Assembly: GCA_020633655.1 (NCBI GenBank)
Contig: JACKDF010000003.1
Span: forward strand, 186,001 to 250,000
Reading direction: 5' to 3'
DNA from: Deferribacteres bacterium
GTDB lineage: Bacteria > Zhuqueibacterota > Zhuqueibacteria > Zhuqueibacterales > Geothermadaptataceae
Length of the DNA stretch: 64,000 bases
Shown here one piece after another: positions 18,378-27,377 of this stretch (positions within the stretch are counted from its first letter, which is position 1; every line of letters begins with the position of its first letter). The notes under the pieces were generated by a model. The model ran no database searches. It was not told where the DNA came from and saw only the letters and a program-made list of their open reading frames with translations. The position numbers were made by a program, and so were the translations under genes.

Positions 18378-19060
18378 AGAATAATCTCAATATGTATGAT
18401 TTTGGATAAAGAAGGACAGAAAAAACATAAAAATACACCTATAAATAAGCAAATTAATATAGTGTAAAATGCAAGTAAAATCTATCGAAGACAGTAAGTT
18501 TGCCACTAAATCATAAATGATATTTAAAAGACAAATTAAACCTATAGTGAGCAAGTATGGTTGAGCAGAAGATTATAGAGTAGTTGTTGAAGTTAATAGT
18601 GAAGATGGCGTTTAGCAATAGCTTTGATTCTTTATTCTATTAGTAAAAGTTCCACTCGCTACCGTCATGAAATTTCACCCGCTCCGTACGCACGGAGTAG
18701 CACTTACTTAAATTTTCCAGTGATACTGATGGGAATCCAAGCTAGCAATCGACTAGGCTTACTTACCAGAAATTCGTAAATGCATAACGATAATTTATGA
18801 CTGTAAGTATGTTCATGGTGTTTCAAGAAATAGCTGCCGTATATCGCGCCGATCACCAAATTTTTAGGTCAGGTGCATGGCTTGTTCTGCCTGCCGCTTC
18901 GCATCGGAATATAATATATGGGTGATCGGTGCGTTCTGCCCGACGCGGAACGGTGTGCAGAACATTTGAATTAACCTAAAACGGGGGATAAGATGGAAAT
19001 CAAAACATATCATCTATGAATGTTAAAAAAGTAATTCTTAAACTCAATCTTATCTTAAAT
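18378..19060. other. About 680 nt without a gene; hairpins and locally GC-rich segment
   Basis: No supported ORF. A small hairpin lies at 18,682-18,697 (CTCCGT/ACGGAG). A longer inverted pair is at 18,846-18,857 and 18,921-18,932 (11 of 12 match), enclosing a GC-rich stretch with GTTCTGC repeats. It could be a structured RNA or a decayed mobile fragment. Confidence 0.4.
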
Positions 19061-19091
19061 AAAACGCCACTTTTTAATCAAGTGGCGTTTT
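19061..19091. terminator. Bidirectional intrinsic terminator
   Basis: A perfect 11-bp stem AAAACGCCACT/AGTGGCGTTTT with a 9-nt loop, flanked by A and T runs. It sits just after the stop of the minus-strand gene at 19,096-19,590. Confidence 0.8.
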
Positions 19092-19095
19092 GATT

Positions 19096-19590
19096 TCATT
19101 TTGAATTAATGAGAGCCATAATGTGATCGACAGTCTCCTGATCTTTAAACCATCCGGTTTTTCCACAGCAGGGTGTTGTTGCTCCATAGACTACAAAGTG
19201 CGCGAAAGCGAGATTTAGACTTACCACATGTTTCTTTTTACATTTCCCACAGCTTAAGGTTAATGTCGGTAATTCTACCTCATTTAAATCGATAGGACGC
19301 TCAGAAAATTTAACAGGTTTCCAATACGGATCAAGCTCAACACCGATGCCATTGATTTGTTTTCCTTTTAGTTCTACGAAAGAAAAGGTTTCCCATTTTG
19401 GTTTTGAGATGATTTGATGATAATCAACAAATCCATAGAACTTGTCTTTACTGTCATAGCCGGCCACAAGCCATTCGCAATTTCCAATGCTGAAACGAAG
19501 GTGAATTATTCGTTCTGTCTGTTTGGTTTTTCTGACCACACCGATTTTCGGAATTTGCGAAAGCTCTTTTTGAGTTGGTTCTTCAAACAT
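19096..19590 (-). CDS. DUF2958-like protein with C-terminal zinc ribbon
   Basis: The 164-residue protein resembles DUF2958 in its first two thirds: IPKIGV, IHLRFSIGNCEWLVAGYD, KFYGFVDY, FSFVELKG and a late ELDPYWKP segment. That domain is frequent on conjugative and plasmid elements. A C-terminal CGKCKKKH and CCGK pair would bind zinc. It is followed by a strong terminator. Its molecular role is unknown; it fits the mobile-element setting. Confidence 0.55.
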   Translation of the reverse strand: MFEEPTQKELSQIPKIGVVRKTKQTERIIHLRFSIGNCEWLVAGYDSKDKFYGFVDYHQIISKPKWETFSFVELKGKQINGIGVELDPYWKPVKFSERPIDLNEVELPTLTLSCGKCKKKHVVSLNLAFAHFVVYGATTPCCGKTGWFKDQETVDHIMALINSK

Positions 19591-19770
19591 GATAGTGCTC
19601 CTTTAATTTTGTGAAAGGTACAATTTAGGAGCATTATATCAGAACAAAGCCGGGGATGACAACTTTGGAGTTAGGCTGAAGTGCTGTTTGACTATACCCT
19701 CAACCCATGTTATCCTTAAATCACGAACGAACAAAGAAGTAACGAATCGCATAATTATTGGAGAAAGGAA

Positions 19771-19932
19771 ATTAGCAAATACCTTTTAATACTTGCCAAT
19801 GTTTTTGCCACTGGTTTGGTTGTAGGGGAATTGACAACCGATCAAATCAATTGGGCAGTGACTGTATCTGGTGTTATGATGAGTGTTGCTTTGTACTTAA
19901 TTGCAATTAGACTATTAAGAAAAATTATATGA
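19771..19932 (+). CDS. Small two-helix membrane protein, apparent ATT start
   Basis: The frame encodes 53 residues with two hydrophobic stretches (LLILANVFATGLVV and VSGVMMSVALYLIAI) around a TTDQINW turn. There is no ATG, GTG or TTG in frame upstream. The only codon with good SD spacing is ATT at 19,771 (GGAG at 19,760-19,763, 7-nt gap). Its stop overlaps the ATG of the next micro-protein (ATGA), which supports real translation. A holin-like or toxin-like role is possible. Confidence 0.4.
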   Translation: MSKYLLILANVFATGLVVGELTTDQINWAVTVSGVMMSVALYLIAIRLLRKII

Positions 19933-20042
19933 ACACACTTGTATTATTCTTCATTCTTCTCACAATTGGATTGTCAGCGGTAGTTTTGTGGGCAGACCGA
20001 GAGGATGAGAAAGAATTAAAAAAACGAAATCCATCACAATAA
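19929..20042 (+). CDS. 37-residue single-helix micro-protein, copy 1
   Basis: The ORF encodes one hydrophobic helix (LVLFFILLTIGLSAVVLW) followed by a charged tail (REDEKELKK). It overlaps the preceding small membrane gene by 4 nt and is followed by a terminator hairpin at 20,079. A near-copy lies at 20,153-20,266. The size and layout resemble type I toxins or small membrane regulators, but no antisense RNA can be shown. Confidence 0.5.
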   Translation: MNTLVLFFILLTIGLSAVVLWADREDEKELKKRNPSQ

Positions 20043-20078
20043 TTTGAGTTCAATAATATCTAATGATTCTTCGCTTGG

Positions 20079-20117
20079 AAAAACCTATCTGTTCAATTTG
20101 CGGATAGGTTTTCTTTG
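20079..20117. terminator. Intrinsic terminator between the two micro-protein genes
   Basis: AAAACCTATC (20,080-20,089) pairs with GATAGGTTTT (20,103-20,112) and is followed by TTCTTT. Confidence 0.7.
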
Positions 20118-20152
20118 TACCTTATTTAAATTCGAATATTAAAAAAGAGTAT

Positions 20153-20266
20153 ATGAATCCACTCGTATTATTCTTCCTTCTTCTCACAATTGGATTATTG
20201 GTCTTAGTTCTCTGGGAAAATAGAGAAGACAGGAAGGAACCTAAAAATAAACATTTTCCTTATTAA
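20153..20266 (+). CDS. 37-residue single-helix micro-protein, copy 2
   Basis: The same length and layout as 19,929-20,042: MNPLVLFF, a hydrophobic helix, then a REDRKEPK tail. The DNA is also similar over the helix, so this is a recent duplication. No convincing SD is visible (AAAAAAGAG). The copy stands alone after the terminator, with AT-rich DNA upstream. Confidence 0.45.
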   Translation: MNPLVLFFLLLTIGLLVLVLWENREDRKEPKNKHFPY

Positions 20267-20428
20267 TGCTTTACCAGAAAAATGTTTATTGCTCATTGTT
20301 TGTTGCATGATCAGCATTCTAGTCCTAAAAAACAATGGACCCCTGGCAAGATTTAGGGGGGATTACTCACGCAGGGGCCGGATACTGTTAAAGTATCCAT
20401 CCGACAAAATATTTAAAAATTACAATTC

Positions 20429-20455
20429 AAAAAGCATCCTGAATGAATGCTTTTT
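20429..20455. terminator. Intrinsic terminator
   Basis: AAAAAGCAT pairs with ATGCTTTTT. It can serve the minus-strand gene ending at 20,479 and the + strand micro-protein transcript. Confidence 0.6.
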
Positions 20456-20478
20456 ACCTCATATTTATTTTAAAATTA

Positions 20479-20664
20479 TTATGCCAAATCTTCTGTAAAA
20501 GGGGATAGGCTTTGAATTTCTCTGACATCTTCTTTGGTGAATACTCCTTTTTCTTCCAATTTTTTAGCTATTAAATTCAACTTACTGTTAAGGATTCGAT
20601 AGCATCGTTCTGAATCACATAGTTCTGTTTGATCAAATTTAGTTTGTTCATCTTGATTGGCCAT
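20479..20664 (-). CDS. Small protein with LEEKGVF...LSPF C-terminal module
   Basis: The 61-residue protein's second half (LNLIAKKLEEKGVF followed by LSPF) matches the C-terminus of the next gene upstream (20,679-21,119). The shared module has the pattern LxAxxLEEKxVFxKxDIxxIxxLSPF. It is charged and helical. It lies 14 nt after that gene in the same orientation. The function is unknown. Confidence 0.5.
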   Translation of the reverse strand: MANQDEQTKFDQTELCDSERCYRILNSKLNLIAKKLEEKGVFTKEDVREIQSLSPFTEDLA

Positions 20665-20678
20665 ATACTAAAAGGTAA

Positions 20679-21119
20679 TTATAAAGCTGGACTAACGGCA
20701 AAAGGGGATAGATTCTTTATTTGTTTGATATCATCTTTGTCAAAGACTTTCTTTTCTTCGAGCATTTCAGCAGTCAAGTTATTTTTATCGTCTAGTACTC
20801 TCATTCCTTTGATTGACTCTCCAATATCTTCTCTTAAACGTGATTCCAATTTATCAAAGTTATCTTGTATTGTCATTTCCGTAGGACGTTTAGAAATTTC
20901 ATTTTTTACTTCAGCAAACTCTTTGTGAATATCCTTAAATTGATCTTGAACGCCATCAAATTGCTTTTGAACGCCATCAAATTGCTTTTGAATATTTTCA
21001 AAAGCTGGTACTAAAATATTCTGTGCTAGTGAATCTACAGCCCCAGTGACGGCTTGGGTTACTGTTTGGCTTACAGTTTCCTGAATGTATTTTTTGTCGT
21101 CGTCGTTTAACATATACAT
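20679..21119 (-). CDS. Coiled-coil protein with tandem heptad repeat
   Basis: The 146-residue protein starts with an acidic segment, then a Thr/Val-rich helix, then a coiled coil containing a QKQFDGV heptad repeated exactly twice at the DNA level (21-bp tandem repeat, 20,949-20,990). It ends in the LSPF module shared with the 61-residue neighbour. The middle with IQDNFDKLESRL resembles small coiled-coil domains found in phage and plasmid genes. It may form an oligomer with its neighbour. The function is unknown. Confidence 0.55.
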   Translation of the reverse strand: MYMLNDDDKKYIQETVSQTVTQAVTGAVDSLAQNILVPAFENIQKQFDGVQKQFDGVQDQFKDIHKEFAEVKNEISKRPTEMTIQDNFDKLESRLREDIGESIKGMRVLDDKNNLTAEMLEEKKVFDKDDIKQIKNLSPFAVSPAL

Positions 21120-21198
21120 TATTATATAAGGTAGGAGATTGTTTTGTCAAGAACGAAGCGGGGCCCTTTATAAATTCTTAAAAGACAATGCTGGTAAG

Positions 21199-21477
21199 TT
21201 ATGAAATTCTTGTGGGCGGCTTTGTAAGATACCAGCGTTTTGATAAGTCAGTGTAATAGATTTTGGCCATTCTTCCGTCTTTCAAAAAGACCACCCACTC
21301 AAGATCGTTGTTATCTAATTTACGGGGCCTTCTTGTGCTTTTAATCCAATATGTCCGATCTTCGTATTTAATTTTGAAGGGTTCTATGAGGCCATCATGG
21401 AAGTGGACAAGTACTCCGATTTCTCTTCTTATCTGAGACATATGCCTTGCTTTGATTTTATTATAAATGGTGTACAT
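21199..21477 (-). CDS. Small hypothetical protein
   Basis: This 92-residue frame is basic and beta-rich (DRTYWIKSTRRPRK, WVVFLKDGRMAKIYY). A start at 21,441 (MSQIRREIG) is a good alternative. There is no recognisable family. It lies in a run of small element genes upstream of the replication-relaxation-like gene. Confidence 0.4.
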   Translation of the reverse strand: MYTIYNKIKARHMSQIRREIGVLVHFHDGLIEPFKIKYEDRTYWIKSTRRPRKLDNNDLEWVVFLKDGRMAKIYYTDLSKRWYLTKPPTRIS

Positions 21478-21791
21478 GAAAACACCTTATATAATAATTA
21501 GGCATCTTTAGAAAAGCAACAAAATATTCTGTTGTGTGTAGTGACAATGTAAATAATTCTTGCCCAAAAGTAGCCCCTTTGCGCAGGACTACTTTTAGAA
21601 TAAGGCCATACGAGTCATCCCTAATTTCAAGCTATACATTGGACATCATGACCTCCTAAGGAAGGACTCCTGAGCCTGTTAGTCAGCCATGACCCCGTGC
21701 AGGATTATCAGTAGCTTATAGTCATATAGACGGATAGTCATATAGAATCGGGATAATTCGTCTGGTTAGACTCATTTTATCATAAAACACT
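21478..21791. other. About 310 nt without a gene; hairpin and short direct repeat
   Basis: A hairpin with AAAAGTAG/CTACTTTT arms lies near 21,565-21,598. A direct repeat ATAGTCATATAGA occurs at 21,718-21,730 and 21,734-21,746. No gene supported. Confidence 0.4.
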
Positions 21792-22685
21792 TCACTCAAA
21801 AAGCGCTCTTTTCTTGTCCGGTGCGGAACGGGGGATCGGCAAAGACCAAATCGGATCAAAGAACAAATTTTTATCTTTCACCATTTCAATACAGACAAAC
21901 CAGAATAATTTCTCTTTTCCCATCCTGAAAGCTAAATCCATGATATTCCGCATGCGTCGGTAACTCTTGCAGAAGACCAACACTCGAAAACCTTTGAAGT
22001 GACCGAATGAATGAATTGGATTGTCTGGCTCCAATCTTCCTTTCTTAACCAGCTTTCTGAATTCTGAATACACGATTATCGCATTTTCCCAAGTGTTGCG
22101 TTTCTTTTTATTGGATGGCAAAACTGTTTCGGTTGAGAGATCAACTTCACCAAAGAAGAGATGTGGTTGGCCATTGCATTGCATAAACCACGTACTATCA
22201 GGCTCTTTAACCAAACGTTTCTGTTTAGCTTCAAAGGGAACCGTAATCTTGAAATAGTTTTCCCGAATGTAGCCCAATTCTTGAATTTTAGCTTTGGCCT
22301 TGAATGTGCTCAACATAGTATCCACACAAATATCCGAAATCGCCAAACTGTGGGATTGAAACGGTTGCTTGCGTATTCTCAGCATGCCTTTGCCAGGAAT
22401 TTCATTTCTTAATTCGGGAAAAAGATTGACTGCCTTCTTGGTCGGTAAAAGATAATTCCTGTTTGCACCAGCACCCCTTTCCAAAATCTGATCATATAAA
22501 ATATAACCATGCTTTTTCAAACGTGACACGCGACTGTATAGGGCAATTTGTGTCGTAACCCTGGTTTTCCCACCAAAGGTTGACAACGACCTGAAAATGT
22601 GGTCAAGGGTGAAATAGTTGCGCGTCAATAGCCAGATGATCCACATGTCCAGTTGGTCGAGTTGAATTTTTTTTGATTTCGGCAT
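21792..22685 (-). CDS. Replication-relaxation (Replic_Relax)-type protein, copy 1
   Basis: The 297-residue protein starts with a winged-helix region (about residues 8-60, with YSRVSRLKKHGYI). The later PDSTWF and FFGEVDLSTETV motifs match the conserved PD...ExD(x)nTE pattern of replication-relaxation proteins, which accompany plasmid replication or mobilisation. A second family member is at 43,657-44,436. It diverges from the primase gene (65 nt apart), so the two may share a control region. Confidence 0.65.
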   Translation of the reverse strand: MPKSKKIQLDQLDMWIIWLLTRNYFTLDHIFRSLSTFGGKTRVTTQIALYSRVSRLKKHGYILYDQILERGAGANRNYLLPTKKAVNLFPELRNEIPGKGMLRIRKQPFQSHSLAISDICVDTMLSTFKAKAKIQELGYIRENYFKITVPFEAKQKRLVKEPDSTWFMQCNGQPHLFFGEVDLSTETVLPSNKKKRNTWENAIIVYSEFRKLVKKGRLEPDNPIHSFGHFKGFRVLVFCKSYRRMRNIMDLAFRMGKEKLFWFVCIEMVKDKNLFFDPIWSLPIPRSAPDKKRALFE

Positions 22686-22750
22686 AGGATGAATACAAAG
22701 GTTTTAATCAGAATGTATTCTTCACAACTCAAAGTTAAGGAGGATTTAAA

Positions 22751-23773
22751 ATGAACAACTGGATTGATTATGCACAAATCAAAGTGGAAGTCCGTTTTAA
22801 AGCCGTGTTTGAGTATTACAATTTACAGTTTACCATAAAAGGCCGTGAAATTGTATGTGCCTGCCCCTTGCCGCTTCATGCAGGGGATCGGGACAACAAC
22901 AATGCATTTCATGTTTCATTGGAAAAGAACTGTTTCAATTGTTTTACTCACTGCGGCGGTGGCAACATCATCGACTTTATCCAGCACATGGAAAACCTAT
23001 CTTTTGATGACGATGGATTCCGCAAAGCCGCGCTTTTCTTGCAGGAACACTTTCTCGCTGACAATTCTTCTCAAAATCCAACCGACGAAGAAAAACCTGA
23101 CAAAAAAAAGCAGGAAGCCCCGCTGGTTAACAAACCACTGACATTTTCATTGGAAAACCGCCTGAAGTATGATCATCCCTGGATGATTCAGGAGAAAGGC
23201 TTTTCATTGGAATTGGTCAAAAAGTTCGGTATTGGCTGGTGTAAAACCGGTCTGATGGCGGGCAGGATTGTTTATCCCGTGCACAATACGAAAGGGGAAT
23301 TGGTAGCTTATATTGGTCGTGCTTTGACACAGAAAGATGAAAACCAACGCGGGAAATATCTGGTACCAAGTCAATTTCACAAACACCTGGAGCTGTGGAA
23401 TTTTCACCGCATTCGGGAAAAGAAGAAACTGCTCCGGGATTTCGGGTTGATTGTGGTGGAAGGCTTTAACGACGCCTTGCGCTTGATTGATCAGGGATTT
23501 GAAAACGTTGTGGCTCTCATGGGTTGCTCAATGTCGGATGAACAGGAACGGATGATTTTATCGGTCACTGATAAAATCGTTCTCTTTCTGGATAATAACG
23601 AAGCGGGGAACGAAGGCACAAAATCAATTCACAAAAGATTGATTCACCGAGCTTTCGTGAAAGTCATCCAATACCCGGAGAATTCCGACAAAATCCAACC
23701 CGAAGATTTCACCAAAGATGAATTGATCGAACTTTTTGAACAAAACAAAACAGGAGATCAAGATGGACAATGA
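22751..23773 (+). CDS. DnaG-like primase (CHC2 zinc finger + TOPRIM)
   Basis: The 340-residue protein has an N-terminal CHC2-type zinc finger (CPLPLH, CFNCFTHCGGGNIIDF, about residues 38-80). A primase N-terminal core follows, with GIGWCKTG and GRIVYPV. A TOPRIM domain is marked by VVEGFNDALRL and the metal-binding LFLDNNEAGNEG. It is shorter than chromosomal DnaG because it lacks the helicase-binding C-terminus, as expected for plasmid or phage primases. AAGGAGG precedes the ATG. It probably primes element replication. Confidence 0.9.
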   Translation: MNNWIDYAQIKVEVRFKAVFEYYNLQFTIKGREIVCACPLPLHAGDRDNNNAFHVSLEKNCFNCFTHCGGGNIIDFIQHMENLSFDDDGFRKAALFLQEHFLADNSSQNPTDEEKPDKKKQEAPLVNKPLTFSLENRLKYDHPWMIQEKGFSLELVKKFGIGWCKTGLMAGRIVYPVHNTKGELVAYIGRALTQKDENQRGKYLVPSQFHKHLELWNFHRIREKKKLLRDFGLIVVEGFNDALRLIDQGFENVVALMGCSMSDEQERMILSVTDKIVLFLDNNEAGNEGTKSIHKRLIHRAFVKVIQYPENSDKIQPEDFTKDELIELFEQNKTGDQDGQ

Positions 23774-24131
23774 AAATCTGGCTACTGAAATAGAACAGAC
23801 ATTACTACATTTCACTGGTTCTGAAATGTTTTACCGCCATGCAATTGGTAATTTTGTCTACACCGAAGGCATTCAGTATCTGGCTGAAAAAGCGCAATGT
23901 TACTGGCTACTGGATGTAATCGGCAGCTATCAAACTGGAAAAATAAAAGCTGTGCCTTTTCAGCTTTGGGAATTGACTGTCAATGTGCAGAATCAAGGAG
24001 TGGTGGCTATGAAAGAAGATACCGACGAACCTGAACTTGTAAAGCAGAATATTCCGTTCACTGACTTTCCACTGAAATCGGTCCAGCTTTATTTTATTGA
24101 TGGGACTTTGCTTTTGCCGAGTGAGTATTGA
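23763..24131 (+). CDS. DUF6876-like protein
   Basis: The start at ATG 23,763 (MDNENLA) overlaps the primase end by 11 nt and gives 122 residues. The HFTGSEMFYRHA segment, the TEGIQYLAEKAQCYWLLDVIGSY core and the late QLYFIDGTLLLPSEY are characteristic of DUF6876. I know this domain from plasmid- and phage-borne genes of unknown function. A terminator follows. Confidence 0.65.
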   Translation: MDNENLATEIEQTLLHFTGSEMFYRHAIGNFVYTEGIQYLAEKAQCYWLLDVIGSYQTGKIKAVPFQLWELTVNVQNQGVVAMKEDTDEPELVKQNIPFTDFPLKSVQLYFIDGTLLLPSEY

Positions 24132-24147
24132 TTAGAATTAAATATCT

Positions 24148-24174
24148 AAAGCCTCCAAATTTCTGGAGGCTTTT
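24148..24174 (+). terminator. Intrinsic terminator of the primase operon
   Basis: AAAGCCTCC pairs with GGAGGCTTT, followed by T residues and 17 nt after the gene stop. Confidence 0.85.
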
Positions 24175-24528
24175 CTATAAAATAAATTTTCTTGCATTTG
24201 TTTTGATTTTATATATGTTTCAAAGACTCAGTCTATGAAATGGCTTCGTTCATAGTGGATTTGATTTAAACTAAATAGTAGGAAGTCATTACGACAACTA
24301 CTTAATTTTAGCTCAACTAACATCTTTCTATCTCGAGAATTATTCGACTTTGACATTAATAATCCATAATATATCATATTTTGCAGTTTTATAAAAGGGG
24401 ATGTATTGTTTAATATATTATCTTTCTTACCTTGACATTTTCTACTTATATCTGATTGTATTTAACCTATAAATATAATTCACTATGTTTTACTCGAGGT
24501 ACTTTAATTTAAATATTGAAAAACAAAA
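24175..24528. other. AT-rich non-coding leader of the NurA-HerA operon
   Basis: No gene seen. A TTGACA box at 24,432-24,437 and a TATAAT at 24,474-24,479 are present but 36 bp apart, so they do not form one sigma-70 promoter. The promoter of the four-gene operon must nevertheless lie here. Confidence 0.35.
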
Positions 24529-25686
24529 ATGGAAAAGATTTTAAGTTTTATTGCTAAAGAAACAAGCGGTATTTGCTATAAATCCTTCAAATATTGTTTT
24601 GAAGGTATTGAAGTCCCTAAAGTAATTTATGACGATAAACAATCCATAACAGTACGACGTAGCGGTGAAACTGATAAGGGATTAACGTCTTCTAAATCAA
24701 TTATCGAGTTGGCACAAAAAATAAGTAGAGACAATAAGCCGCTATTTAAATATTTCTTAGACGGTTCACGAAGAACCTACAAAGTAGATGATATTGCTTA
24801 TGGTAATCGATTATATCCAATAATCGCTGGACAAATTGGTGTAGCATGTTGCCAAAGGAAGGAACCAAATTCTTTTAAAAAAGCATTGTATACAAGTTCA
24901 CTTGCTTTAGCCTTACCTGAATGTGCAAACAAAGACAACCTTTCTTCTGAATTATACTTCAATTCAGTTATTCAAAAATTAAATTCACTGGCATCTTTGA
25001 AGAATAGAAAGATATCAATTCAAAAGCTTTTACCTTACCCGGATAGAGCTTTGAAAGAAGGAGAAAAGTATGAACATAAAGGGATCGCTAAAATTCATGA
25101 TGAAATGATTGAGACAGAAAAACGATTCGTAAAAAAGATGGTTCATGAAAAAATGTTAAATTTAGATTCATATTTATTGAAAGATGGATCTTTGCAGTAT
25201 CAAAAAATGAAAAGTGGCGATTTTAGAGATTTGTGCTCCTTGAAAAGCAACTACCAATGTGTCGTAGGTGCTTCAAAAGCGTTTAATCCAGAGTTATGTA
25301 AGGATAAAAACAACCGAAGTATAGCCAAACAAATTGCCGATTTAGAATTATTTTATCGTACTCCAGCTTTTATGTATGAAACTGAAAGAGTACCAGGAGT
25401 TAGTTTTAGTGTCTGGTATTTGCGACTAAGAGACGTTAGAAAAACTGTAAATCCATTCGATGGTATTCTTAAGATTGAAAAAGTTTTAGTAACTGATAGC
25501 GAAGAAGAGAACGGACTTGACTCAGATGAAATTGATCGTATTAGTGCGAATATTATTAATGAAAGAAATCCAACATGCTACGCATCTGATAATCGATGGG
25601 CAAATCATTTATATCCGATATATTTAACAGAAAATTTTATAAAAAGCAATTACCTCAGTGATACATATTTTCTAAATCTTTTTTAA
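24529..25686 (+). CDS. NurA-like nuclease, first gene of a four-gene operon
   Basis: The 385-residue protein resembles the NurA fold. A DGS motif at Asp78 (KYFLDGSRRTYK) is followed by the IIAGQIGVACC strand, a central charged helical region (KIHDEMIETEKRF), and a late WANHLYPIYLTE segment like the conserved C-terminal motif of NurA. NurA is a nuclease that works with HerA in DNA-end resection in archaea. The adjacent HerA-like gene (23 nt downstream) strongly supports the call. No SD is obvious. Catalytic metal residues could not be verified one by one. Confidence 0.65.
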   Translation: MEKILSFIAKETSGICYKSFKYCFEGIEVPKVIYDDKQSITVRRSGETDKGLTSSKSIIELAQKISRDNKPLFKYFLDGSRRTYKVDDIAYGNRLYPIIAGQIGVACCQRKEPNSFKKALYTSSLALALPECANKDNLSSELYFNSVIQKLNSLASLKNRKISIQKLLPYPDRALKEGEKYEHKGIAKIHDEMIETEKRFVKKMVHEKMLNLDSYLLKDGSLQYQKMKSGDFRDLCSLKSNYQCVVGASKAFNPELCKDKNNRSIAKQIADLELFYRTPAFMYETERVPGVSFSVWYLRLRDVRKTVNPFDGILKIEKVLVTDSEEENGLDSDEIDRISANIINERNPTCYASDNRWANHLYPIYLTENFIKSNYLSDTYFLNLF

Positions 25687-25709
25687 TAACATTAGCAGAG
25701 AAGGTAAAC

Positions 25710-27377
25710 ATGGGCAAAATTATCGGTAAAATCGCCGCAACTGAGAAGACTCCAACAACAATAGATTTTTTTTATTTTTGGACAGATAAAGAAATAATAC
25801 TTAATCCTTTTGATATTGTGCGAGTGAAACATATACACGATTCTTTTACCTTTGGTGTTATAGAAGAAATATCTCATATTACTGATTCAGCAAGTTATTT
25901 AGCGAGTTATATTTCAAGTGATTTTGGTGATGTTTCTTTTACTGGTAATATGCAAAGAATAGGGATGAATTTTGTAAAAGCAAAGGTTGTAGGTAATACC
26001 AAAGATATCTATATCCCTGTTCTTGATAGTCAAGAAGTGAGCTTGGCGGATGTAAATGAAATTCAGAAAGCGCTTGGTTTAGAAAATATTAAAAACCCCC
26101 TTGCCTGTGGTTATCTGCAAATGTATGATGGGGAAGATCAAGTTACACTACCTGTAAATGTAAATTCCCATTTTTTACTTGGGCCTGAAGGTGCGCATTT
26201 AAATATTTCAGGAATTTCTGGATTGGCCGCAAAAACTTCTTATTCAATGTTTTTAATAAAAGCAATTCAAAGCAAATATTTGCAGCAAAAAGATATTGAT
26301 CACAATGAAAGTATTGCTTTTATAATGTTCAATGTAAAAGGTCGTGATTTGTTAGCAATTGATGAAAAAAACGAACTGCTTACAGAAGAAGATAAGACTC
26401 ACTATAGTATGCTCGGACTAAAAGATGAACCATTTCAGAATGTCAAATATTTCTATCCGAGTTCTAATAATGAGCACCCAAATACCTATGCCCATAGACA
26501 AGATGTAAAGTATCAATTTGACCAAGATAGAGCTTTCAAATATAAATATATTTATGAAGATGATAAAGAAAGCTTAGAGTTATTATTCGCTAATATAGAT
26601 GATTCAACTGGCACAATGGATTCCATTATCAATTATGTTATTACTGAACAAGGAGAATTCGGCAATATTAGAAACTGGAGTGCTTTTCTTTCTGAGGTCG
26701 ATGAATATTGCCAAAGACAGTCAGGTAGAAACCAAGAAATAGCTGTTACAAGTTGGAGAAAGTTTAAACGGATAGTCAGAAAAACACTTACAAATACTGT
26801 GTTTGCAAACAGATTCGTTGTTGAGAACAACGAAACGAGACTTCAAGACCATATAGCCAATAAATTACAAAAAAATGATGTCTATGTTATTGACATAGCT
26901 AAATTAGATGAAGATATGCAAGCTTTTGTTTTTGGGGACGTTATTAAAGCTGTCTATGATTTAAAGCTTGGACAAATTGGTAACAGAACCGAAAATGAGA
27001 TACCATCAAAAATTGTAATTTTTGTCGATGAATTAAATAAATACGCGTCAAATGATGTTCCTAAGAGTTCTCCAATATTAAAACAAATAATTGATATTAC
27101 AGAACGTGGACGTTCACTCGGAATTATTCTTTTTTCTGCTGAACAATTTAAAAGCGCTATCCACGATAGAGTAAAGGGAAATTGTTCTACACACGCATAT
27201 GGCAGAACTAATGCAATTGAAATTTCGAAAAACGATTATAGATTCATTCCCAGCGTTTATAAAAATATGATGACTCGTTTAAGACAAGGAGAATATATAA
27301 TTCAGAATCCAATCTTCAGATCATTGCTTAACATCAAATTTCCCAATCCAACCTACAGGCAATTTAAAAATGGATAA
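25710..27377 (+). CDS. HerA-like hexameric DNA translocase/ATPase
   Basis: The 555-residue protein has an N-terminal beta-barrel (HAS-type) region to about residue 150. The ATPase domain has Walker A at 168-177 (GISGLAAKTS) and Walker B with Asp440-Glu441 (IVIFVDELNKYA). A GIILFSAEQ sensor-like segment follows, then an arginine-finger region near GRTNAIE. HerA pumps DNA and activates NurA. Here it sits between a NurA-like gene and an Hsp90-fold gene, and overlaps the latter by 8 nt. Similar HerA genes occur in defence systems with SIR2 or DUF4297 effectors; this pairing differs. Confidence 0.8.
   Translation: MGKIIGKIAATEKTPTTIDFFYFWTDKEIILNPFDIVRVKHIHDSFTFGVIEEISHITDSASYLASYISSDFGDVSFTGNMQRIGMNFVKAKVVGNTKDIYIPVLDSQEVSLADVNEIQKALGLENIKNPLACGYLQMYDGEDQVTLPVNVNSHFLLGPEGAHLNISGISGLAAKTSYSMFLIKAIQSKYLQQKDIDHNESIAFIMFNVKGRDLLAIDEKNELLTEEDKTHYSMLGLKDEPFQNVKYFYPSSNNEHPNTYAHRQDVKYQFDQDRAFKYKYIYEDDKESLELLFANIDDSTGTMDSIINYVITEQGEFGNIRNWSAFLSEVDEYCQRQSGRNQEIAVTSWRKFKRIVRKTLTNTVFANRFVVENNETRLQDHIANKLQKNDVYVIDIAKLDEDMQAFVFGDVIKAVYDLKLGQIGNRTENEIPSKIVIFVDELNKYASNDVPKSSPILKQIIDITERGRSLGIILFSAEQFKSAIHDRVKGNCSTHAYGRTNAIEISKNDYRFIPSVYKNMMTRLRQGEYIIQNPIFRSLLNIKFPNPTYRQFKNG

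Noticed and set aside
24432..24479. Sigma-70 promoter from TTGACA and TATAAT boxes
   Set aside because: The two boxes are 36 bp apart, far from the 16-18 bp that is needed.
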